A stretch of DNA of 64,000 bases. Source: Meandrina meandrites. Lineage: Eukaryota; Cnidaria; Anthozoa; Scleractinia; Meandrinidae. The position numbers were made by a program, and so were the translations under genes. Shown in pieces: positions 55,425-64,000 of this stretch; positions within the stretch are counted from its first letter, which is position 1, and every line of letters starts with the position of its first letter. The stretch is taken from positions 21,153,755 through 21,217,754 of the forward strand of contig OY855903.1 in NCBI GenBank assembly GCA_963693305.1, in the 5' to 3' direction. Below the pieces are notes generated by a model. That model worked only from the letters and a program-made list of their open reading frames with translations, ran no database searches and had not been told where the DNA came from.

Positions 55425-56700
55425 ACACATTCTTCAAGAGTAACCACGTAACCACAACGAAAAATGCGAATTTTACAAAATTTGAGAAAACTACAAAAAG
55501 AAAACACCCTACAGGAAACCAGACATTGTTGAGAACTGCCAATTAAACCAGAATTGCGAAAATTATAAAAATTTATAAAGGGATATTCCATATAGTCCGT
55601 ACAGCAAACTGTGAAAAACAGAAAACTGCGAAAATTACAAATTTAAGTAACGAAAACCCACATGAGAAGAATATCTAGATAGAAGGGAGATAGTATTTCC
55701 ACAACACAGATACTTTAAACAGTTACTTAGGAAAAAGACTACGAGCTCGAGTTTAACGAAGCACAGCCGAGTTGACATCGCTCATAGAAAACGAGGTCGA
55801 GTAGTGTAATTGTTTTAGTGGAAACTCTAAATGATTGCATTTCAAAAACTACAACGGGGTCTACAACTTAAGGTGCTTGTTAGGCAAAATTGAGAAACGT
55901 ATCAAATTATCACAAGAAGCATAATTAGATTCGGAGCTTCTATTAAAGCGATTGTTGTTCTAAAGGTTGACTTGGAAGGTCTTCGGAAGCGGCAAAACCT
56001 GCAATTTTGTGTCCAAGTTTCCTCCACCAATACAGATTTTCGGGAGTTGATTGGCCAGGAGCATAAACCTGGTGTAATCTATTGTGCCCTGACAGATGCG
56101 AATTTACCAAACTCCCTTTCAAAAAGGAGATATAACGTTTCAAAGTTGAGATTTCACATTTTTACTCTCTTAGAAGTCAATAGCTTCTAGGAATTCGAGA
56201 AAACTAGGAACTACTTCCATATGAAAGGGACGGGCCAGGATGCTCGTCGCCGGTCTCGCTTTGGTGTGTAAATTATCGATTTTGGTCTCACGTAAGGTGT
56301 TCGCGACAGAATACTGATATTTTTAGCTGTCTAGGTCTCGTGTAGGGTTACACATGAGGAAATATAAAAAAAACGCTTCATACTGTGTTGTCGGTTAAGA
56401 TCGATCAGGCATGAAAGATGGTGCCTTTTACTGTAGGGTCGTCGGAGCCATGCACGCCCTGAGTGGTGTCTTTTTCATATGGGAGTGCCATTCCCCCTTC
56501 TCTCCGCGGAAGAGAAGGGAATTCTCTCACAGCTATCGTGTGTGACCATCCAACGTGTGGTGCTGTATATTATCAAGGATGTTCTTACTTTACTCTTTCT
56601 TTTTGTGGATGACACCCTAGTGTGTGACTGTTAAATAATTATAGTTACAACATAAAGCTAATAATAGCAAGTAAGTAATTAAGTAAGTAAGCAAGTAACC
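55425..56700. other. 3' flank of gene E, no gene
   Basis: Similar to the gene A flank to about 55750; then unique AT-rich DNA, and at about 56215-56500 a diverged CCCGGGGG-family MITE (GATGCTCGTCG, CATATGGGAGTGCC). Confidence 0.5.
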
Positions 56701-56707
56701 ATTCTTA

Positions 56708-57958
56708 GTGACATCTTTCTGTACATATAATATTTGTTTCAAGGAGCCAATGCACGTACAACATTCAATAGCGATTCATTTTCACCGTACAGGAGGTTAT
56801 CAAATAGCAAGTTCGGTGACGCAGATTTGGTATTCACTGCGACTAAGCGAAGAAGACCACCAGCTTGCGATTAGCATCCTTCAAGAACTGATTCATTCAT
56901 CCGGCCTTGAAGAACTGACAAGCGGCATAATGAAGATAGAGCGAGACCATCTCCACAAACTCGTGCAAGTGTGGCGTACCTGGCTTGATCTTAGTTCACA
57001 CCCAGAAGACTGGATCACTGAGGCTCGACGGAAGAGGTTTGAAAATGATCCGGGCTCAAGGAATGGAATCGATATGTACTTGAAAGAAATCCCAGAGGAA
57101 CATGAACAATCCGCATCTGAATGGTTTGCAAATGGGATTCTGTTATCCAAGGAATCACGAAAAGAGCTTTCTCGAGAGAATTTTACTCTTACAGGTTTTA
57201 CCGACAATCACCATCGCAGCAACGGTCCTTTCACCTACATCCTGGAAACATCTGTCATTCCTTTCACATCCTGGGATTACAAAGAAGTCAAACAGCATTT
57301 TCACTGCGCCTCCCTTCTCAAGATGTACAGCCAGTATGTGGGTCACGTGATCGAGAAGAGCTCTATCCAGTTGGCCACAGGACAGGTGAAGTTTCAATTC
57401 CTTTTGTGCAATTGTATGGAGATGGCACCGTTCCTTCCTCCAGACCGGAAGTATGACCGCGTCACCACCTCAAACATTGCTGATTATGTGCCACTGACCA
57501 GCATTCTGGACATGTGCAAACCAGTTTTGAATACAGCCAACCCCTCCGCGGTTATTGTCACAGAATTTCAAAACTGGTCTGATTATAATAATTTGAGTAA
57601 AAACGAGCTAGTTCATCAGTTCTTTCAAATGCCACCAAGCTTTCGCCAGAAAGTCCTGGAAGATACCCAGAATCCAGCAATTGCCTATTCCACAGGGAGA
57701 CAAGCTTTCACGGAATATCAGGACCACAGTGCAGAATTTATCATGTTCCTCCGTGCTGCTTTGCTGGTCTCTGAGGTTCATGAGCGAAATCGGAAGCGCA
57801 CGTGGAAGTCAGTGGCTGATTATAATGGGTTGATTGCGCGCAACTTTCTTCGCTGCCAAAATCGAGTCTTTCCTGCAAAATGGCTGTTGAATTGCCGTAG
57901 GGTCACCATGTTACATGGGTTTGAGAGAGCCGTGGAATGGATTATTAACCAGAAATAA
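56708..57958 (+). CDS. DUF4470-like protein, probably the C-terminal part of a larger gene
   Basis: An open frame of 416 codons, the longest in the window, with balanced codons. Around residue 234 it reads FLLCNCMEMAPFLPPDRKYD and at 249-275 YDRVTTSNIADYVPLTSIL followed by NPSAVIVTE. Such a 'DR..TSNI.DY..L..IL' region is characteristic of DUF4470 proteins (often with MYND fingers) whose role is unknown; I recognise this from memory. The rest is helical, ending RAVEWIINQK. No signal peptide or MYND zinc ligands are seen. Met 1 may not be the real start: a possible acceptor TTTGTTTCAAG lies at 56743, and family members are usually longer, so 5' exons may be missing or the copy may be a truncated duplicate. 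It appears unrelated to the CTHRC1 array. Confidence 0.5.
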   Translation: MTSFCTYNICFKEPMHVQHSIAIHFHRTGGYQIASSVTQIWYSLRLSEEDHQLAISILQELIHSSGLEELTSGIMKIERDHLHKLVQVWRTWLDLSSHPEDWITEARRKRFENDPGSRNGIDMYLKEIPEEHEQSASEWFANGILLSKESRKELSRENFTLTGFTDNHHRSNGPFTYILETSVIPFTSWDYKEVKQHFHCASLLKMYSQYVGHVIEKSSIQLATGQVKFQFLLCNCMEMAPFLPPDRKYDRVTTSNIADYVPLTSILDMCKPVLNTANPSAVIVTEFQNWSDYNNLSKNELVHQFFQMPPSFRQKVLEDTQNPAIAYSTGRQAFTEYQDHSAEFIMFLRAALLVSEVHERNRKRTWKSVADYNGLIARNFLRCQNRVFPAKWLLNCRRVTMLHGFERAVEWIINQK

Positions 57959-57964
57959 CATTCT

Positions 57965-60390
57965 CTATCTTAAAAGATACAGAGGAAAACTTCTTTATAC
58001 TTCTTAGCTTTTATTGACTTTCTCTTTTTTTGTAGCTTAACTTTTGTACTGTTATTACCCTGCTTAGATAATGCCCCAGTCTTTTCCTTCAACTTTAATC
58101 GATTGCTTTACATTTTATTCATGGTCAGAAGGAAGTGATAATCGTATCAAATAATTTATAAGTCTAATGCGAACAGCTGTGGAATAGAACGACCGAACTT
58201 GCGATCTTTTAAGTTATATTTCAACTTGAAGAAACTAGTTCGAGGACGGCGCATCTTGATAAAAATGGCCAAATTTTTCAAGTTGTCGTTCATACGATAT
58301 CCGTCTTATATAACCATCATTTGCTAATATTTTTAGGAGTTTTATTACTTCTTTGTTGTTGACCTTAGGAAACGTATTTTGAGACCTGAAAAAATCAATC
58401 TGCAACGAAAAGCGAGCCCATGAGTCAGAGCCCTTTTCAATTCCGGTGCAAACGTTCTACAGATTTACTAGTATTAATTGGTGTACGATATAGTAGAGTT
58501 ATATTCTAATGACTGTTTTTTATGTGAAGTGCTTTTTTTAATGCATGATGTAATTTTGATTTTTCAGTATGATTTTTATGTTAGTAATGCATTTTATAAG
58601 ATCCTCAAAAAATGCCAGAGATTATTTCAAAATAATTCTGGAAATCGTCGTGGGAAAAAACAAACTTTTTATCTATTGTAGCTTATTTTAATTAATTCGA
58701 TAGCTTAAATTTTCATCAGTGTTTAGTCCTACAAGAGGGCAGTCCATATTAGGGTCATATCCTGCTACTCATCAACTAATATAGAAAAGTAACCTGGTAA
58801 CTCTGTGCAGTAACCAAGTGGCACATATTTCCGTAGCGTGAAGTATTCCCTTACCCTCCCCTCCCCCAAATCTCGATGGATGCAAGTGCATCTTCGCAGT
58901 TTACTCTCACTGATGTTTTCTTGAAGAATTTCCAGACATTTGCTGGTCCCTATTTACTTCAAAACCTGGGTGGAGAGCAGCACTGTTATCGTAAATTACC
59001 TTGCTCTAACTTGTCATGCAAGAAAACAACGTAGTTATCTGGATAGCTCAAGTATATCCCTACAGTATGAGATGCAAACTGATTAAGACAGCGTTCGGCT
59101 ACTGGCATTAAATGAGTGGCGAGGGGACCATAGGCTTACAGTTTCGCTAATGCATTTAATTTTTTTTTTGTAAAAAAATATAACATTTAAGCAATTTGAT
59201 AATTTTTACCAAAAACTGTGGATTAGTTCACTCACTAGGAAACCTGTCCACAGATTATTGTTAACACAAGTAGTTACCGCGTTTTTAATCGACTACAGTT
59301 GTGCTTTAATTAGCAAATATAACAAGATCCATCTTATTTTTTAGTTCTTCTTTTGACGGATGAGGAATCTTCTATTGTTAGTTGTGATTCCATAAGAATA
59401 TCGTGTGTGAATCATTATTACGTTCGAGAGTTGTTGGAAACTTGCTTGTAGACGGGTGGTCTGGCTCGGTATCCATGCCCCAGCCGTTTTCGTCCTCAGC
59501 CCCCCTAGTGTGCCTTTTGCCGGGTTATGTGTTTATGCTCGGGGAAAATGGAGCTTTGGGAACGAGAATGGTCCGCTGTCTGAGGCTTCTCGGACAGCGG
59601 TTTGTCACCGGGTAACAAACTGCTGACCATGCAGCCTGTAGAATCTGTGACGATTGGACTCATTCTGGCGCATAATACTCTCGAGTACTCACTGATTCAA
59701 TAAAAGGAATCGGCAACTCCACAAGTCCTTCAACGGATATTTATAAGAAACGGCACGAAAATTGCGGCTTTATCGCAGGTTAGATCGCTAACCGAAGAGT
59801 AAACTGCAGTATGAAACAGGTCTGAAACAATCCCGTGTTTTCCCGAAATATTCCTCTACGTCTGCGCGCAATAGGATCAGTCCGGACAAGTAAGAGATGA
59901 TGATGGAGCAAAGGTAATTAAAATCCGTTATTTTGTAATCGTTAATTTCGTGGGTCGTTGCGGGATCGAAATATTAATACAAACAAAAATTAAAGTTACG
60001 TCTTAAATTGTCATAAGTCATAAAATTTTTAAAATGCAATACAGAATACGATAGTCATGGCAATTAGTGATCGTTCGGCGACAGCGAGGAAATACAAAAA
60101 TCGATTATTCGACGCGGGATTCGCTTTTCCGAGTGAGCAAAAGACACTAAGACTGAGAGATTTGGTGATATCATTTATGTCGGAGATTTGGTGAACATAA
60201 GTCCAATGTAAAAGCCAAAATCAAACTTTGCGAAATAAATATTTTCCTAACTCAGTACGTGGCATTTTTATCCTGATTTTATACTAATGCATTAATTAAA
60301 AGTTAAATTAAAAGTCACATCCACTTCAATTTTACGCCTATACAAAGCGCATACTTATCAGAGTCTTAGCGAGAAAGTAAATTATTCAAT
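57965..60390. other. Non-coding, no gene recognised
   Basis: AT-rich. At 59573-59600 an 8-bp stem (CCGCTGTC/GACAGCGG) with a 12-base loop sits in a GC-richer island (59440-59625), whose ORF has no recognisable features. Confidence 0.4.
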
Positions 60391-62860
60391 GTTATCCTTG
60401 AAAAAGAAACTTTTTCACAAAAAAAAAAAAAAAAAGCCACGAAAATATAAATTATGAAAAACAAGAAGAGTAGCTTTCGGAACATGTTTAAACGGACATG
60501 TTATACACAAACCAGAAACCAAACAAACCAGAAGGACTAAACAATCATCAGCAAACATGGGTTCGTCTTTAAACGTCAAATTTTTAATGATGGTGATCAT
60601 TTATTATAATCGTTCTTTGTTCTTATAGCAAACCCTTTCTAATGCAGAGGCGCCCTTGTCATAATTGAGCAAACCTAGGAACGAACTAAATGCGATTTTT
60701 GACAAAATCGTCTGTGTTGACAAGTACGGCAAAACTTCTTAACTCAAACCCTCAGAACTAGCAAAATGTAATTACTTTTGAAGTACGAGGAAGTCAACTG
60801 CTTAGTTTAAAAATATATTTTCCGCCACGTTCAGATAAATACCGTCAGGAAAAGATGAGCTTGTAAAAAAAATTAGCATAAGATCATCGAAACTTTCAAT
60901 TTTGAATATATGACATATAATACGAAGCGAGGGGTCCTGATTTATTTTGTATTTGCGATATTTGACTGAATATTTTCATAAAGAAATGCCATTTCAAACG
61001 CGACATTCGGTAGCAAAATCGACTGTTATTTTAACTGTTTGTCTCAATTTTATGTTAGCCGGCAATATGTTAACGCCGTCAAGGGTAGGAAATAAAAATA
61101 CATATATAAATTTATAATAATTTTTGAAAATGCTAATAAAATTTAGGAGAGCCGAGTTAAATCTAATACACAGGAACATAAATTTTGTACACCCCGATAT
61201 TCTCCGGATTGCAGCAGTGATTCTTAGAAATTGCTTTTCAGTTACGAAAGCTCGAGTAAAGGTTATTACCGTAATTCCGAAATTTTGCACGAAATTTCAT
61301 CTTCACTTGGCGGATATATTTTAATTTTTTAATCAAAATTAAAAAATGAAAATTTTCGCTGCGTGCCTCTTTCAGAATTGTGCGTGTAGTCTCTAATGGT
61401 AAAAATATCTCTCTGACGAGCCCAATCAGAAACACGATTGCCGACTACCATACTATAGGGCAGCAATTTGTGAGACAACTTTATTTCACAATTTTTGCAG
61501 AGAAATTTTTTCGGGTACTAAATTTTCAAGATTCTGCACATTTTTTTTCTAAATTCTTTTAAAACAGAAACACGTAATTCTCGTGATTCAGCAATTCAAA
61601 ATAAAACAAATTGTTATGCTTTGTGTAGCATACAGGTGCTTTGTCGTTTTATCGAGGTCCACGCCAGTTGTTAAGATATGGTTAAGACAGTGAATGGCCA
61701 TTTTGATCAGAGGACTAGTACTGTATTTAAGATATATTACAAGGACTTGTGCTTATGGATTGAAAACGACATATCTTAAAAAAAATTAACATACTATTAG
61801 GATACAAAAAGTAAAGTTTGTTTTTCGCAGCACCTTTGCTGGAGGCAAGTAAAGCGCAAATTAATCACTCAACAAAGCAAGGTTACTCAAAATCTTGAGA
61901 TTCTAAATATGAAAGGAAAAACTGTCTTTCACCAGTTGTATCAAACTGAAAAAAACAACCAAGTGACTAAATGTGTACAGTCCACGCTGATGTCGCCACG
62001 GTTTAACTTTCAAGGGTGTAACAGATCGATATTATAGGTTTTTCTTGTAATAAATTGTTGAGAATTGTCCAGAGAAGGAAAACAATTATACCGATAAAAT
62101 ACATCAATGAAGTAAACTATTGAAATTCGCTTATACATTAGCTATAGAGATGAAAGCTGACAGATGCAATTCAAAATAAACGAGAAGTTTATTACATGCA
62201 AAACTTTTATGCGTTTTCAGTGCCAAGAAATTCCACGACCAATTTACTTAAGTGAAATGGTTAGCGCGTATTAGCTTGCTTATTCTTTTAAAAGAGTGAG
62301 ATTTAATGACCCGCACGGCAAGTTGACTAACCGAAGTGAGCACATTCTAACGATTATGTGGAAAACCACTAATACTAATAACATTTACCGGTGTTCAAAA
62401 TGAATACAGTCAAACGTCCCTGCGCGATGCGCCCACCTCCCGTAAGCTGTAAGCTGACAACTTTTCGAAAAACAAGTCATGCGCGTTTTTGTTTGAACAC
62501 ACCTTTTTCTCACACTTTAGGTGCAAAACATTTCTATATTTCAGCTAGCTCCAAAGAAATCTTTTATCCAGGAAAGAGGAACTTTTTCCTTTTTCTTCGC
62601 TACTATATTTTCAAAGGATTTAATTCTTTTATTCATCTGAAGACGTTCGGAACTCAGGCAAGCGAGTAGCGAAAGTATAAGACCACTACGATATAGGCCT
62701 TCAGTAATGATATCAGTTTCCTAAAGAGTCCTTGCTAGCCATAAAGTGATTCCATTTATATCGTGCAAAAACGTTTTTTCAAAAAAAAAATTGACAAAGA
62801 AAGTATTGCAGCCTTTTGAGTCAAATTGAAAATTTATCTTTTATTTAAGATAGATCATCC
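60390..62860. other. Non-coding, no gene recognised
   Basis: AT-rich with poly-A at 60419-60435. Phrases such as CCAGAAACCAAACAAACCAG (near 60511) recur near 62862 and 22120, hinting at old duplicates, but identity is low. Confidence 0.4.
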
Positions 62861-62869
62861 AGAAACCAA

Positions 62870-63560
62870 ACAAATCCGTAGAGTTAACCAGTAATCAGCT
62901 TAGCCACGGGCTTTGAAAAAGAAAAAAGTTTCAATAGTCTTGAAAGTAAAAAGTAATCAAATGTATAAGGTTTTTAATCAATAATAACGTTTGTAAAACG
63001 AACACGTCAGTGATACCCACGCTACGATTTATTTCCCTTTGACAAACAATCAAAATGGTCTGTCTTTACGAGCATGGGAAAATAAAGAGTTCTTTACTGG
63101 CTCTGATCATTTAGAGGTGCAAAAATTATATTTGCTCTTTCAAGTCTTGGAGGGCAATCGGAAAAGAGTTTTTGCCAAACAGTGTTAAAAGTTTGGTATC
63201 ATCCCATATTTTGAAAATGTAAAATTCTGCGAGGTCTTGTCTTAAAAAGTTCCGCATAATTCTAACTCGAAAATATTTTGATATTTTGTTTGGTACAACG
63301 TAACAGGAAGTTAAAATCTTCGCTCTTATTGGATAAAAACAAAGCAGCTGTCATAAACATCATCAGTGACGTCATGTACTATTGAAACAGCTGGCCTCAT
63401 GGTCAACAACAAACTGGTCCGAACACGAACCAAAGTCAACACAAAGGCTGAAAACTCAATTGTACACGTAACTTACTTATCATTCCTTTACAGTGAGTTG
63501 TTCAACAGCTACTTGGAACAGAAAAGTGATCCTCGAGCTTACAGGTATGACCACCTTCTC
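62870..63560 (+). repeat. Copy of the block upstream of gene B (22100-22850)
   Basis: Best matching part is 63368-63560 versus 22680-22850. Here the second mini-exon-like segment stays in frame (ELFNSYLEQKSDPRAYR before GTATGA). No CTHRC1 exon follows in the remaining 440 bp, whereas in the other copy one follows after 150 bp. Confidence 0.6.
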
Positions 63561-64000
63561 TATTTTTTCTGCTATTGCTCATCAAACGAATTCTCAATAT
63601 CTATCGTCAGTGAAAAAATTAATTTCCACGCCTGTTTAGCTGTCCGAAAAATAGTCTTTTCGCAATAGATAATTTTCGTATCATTTGTGTAGGAACAGTG
63701 ATCACTATCAACAAAAACAAGATCGATAACCTTTAAAGAAAAAAAAGAATCCTAGAAGTTATTTTCCTAGTCATTTATATCCTAACTTTCCTCAGCTGGG
63801 TTGAAATTCAGTTTCCTGCGAGAGTTTCAGAATACCTGTCTTCAGTAAAAAAATGTTTTTCGCAGCTTTTAAGCGAAAACGGCGTTAAATTTTCACTGCG
63901 AAACGCTCTTAATTTTTTCACTGAGTGGTAACCAAAGTAAAGTGGTAAACGAAGTATTTTTATAGGTTAAGTAAGCATAATTTAATAGATTTTTAACTTT
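63561..64000. other. Window end, no gene
   Basis: AT-rich non-coding sequence; a diagnostic GACTGTG...CCAAGAACTT exon 3 start is not present. Confidence 0.5.

Overview
The window is animal nuclear DNA, most likely from an anthozoan cnidarian (a stony coral or sea anemone). The sequence shows intron-containing genes with GT/AG junctions and AT-rich non-coding DNA. It is also crowded with short inverted-repeat transposons, homopolymeric G/C tracts and a Penelope-like element. The genus cannot be settled from the sequence alone.

The backbone is a decayed tandem array of genes for secreted proteins like CTHRC1 (collagen triple helix repeat containing 1), all on the + strand. The standard gene has three coding exons joined in phase 0: a signal-peptide exon (38-39 codons), a collagen Gly-X-Y exon (117-121 codons) and a cysteine-rich C-terminal exon (about 120 codons). 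Five copies or parts are present. A (exon 1 about 1365-1496, exons 2-3 at 13273-14152) has a frameshifted leader, a Gly-to-Ser change in the collagen and 11.4 kb of nested transposons in intron 1. B is an orphan exon 3 (22999-23361). C (31237-32583) is the only copy that looks intact, 280 residues. D is an orphan exon 1 (38481-38597) with a dead splice donor. E (47292-55420) has a 6.6 kb transposon in intron 2 and a C-terminus replaced by former 3' flank. A and E form one subfamily; B and C form another.

The region 22.9-38.6 kb consists of two divergent tandem units (about 22921-31380 and 32154-38625). Each runs from exon 3 of one gene through the 3' flank and a repeated 5' leader region to exon 1 of the next gene, which suggests repeated unequal crossing-over. 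Directly after D exon 1 the sequence switches to a copy of gene A's 3' flank, marking a recombination joint. Short candidate non-coding 5' exons recur about every 1.1-1.3 kb upstream of C and D, and one lies upstream of E.

The rest is mobile DNA: two nested elements with TTAA target sites (1749-13155 and 2570-8570); several families of small elements whose target duplications can be read; a two-exon gene inside a terminal-inverted-repeat element (20162-21828); a C2H2 zinc-finger pseudogene (18.8-19.3 kb); LINE 3' ends; a tRNA-derived SINE-like fragment; and a Penelope-like fragment with a GIY-YIG nuclease ORF. Four hammerhead-ribozyme-like motifs are visible. One long ORF (56708-57958) resembles DUF4470-type proteins. 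From 58 to 64 kb I see no convincing gene, but 62.87-63.56 kb is a diverged copy of the block just upstream of gene B.
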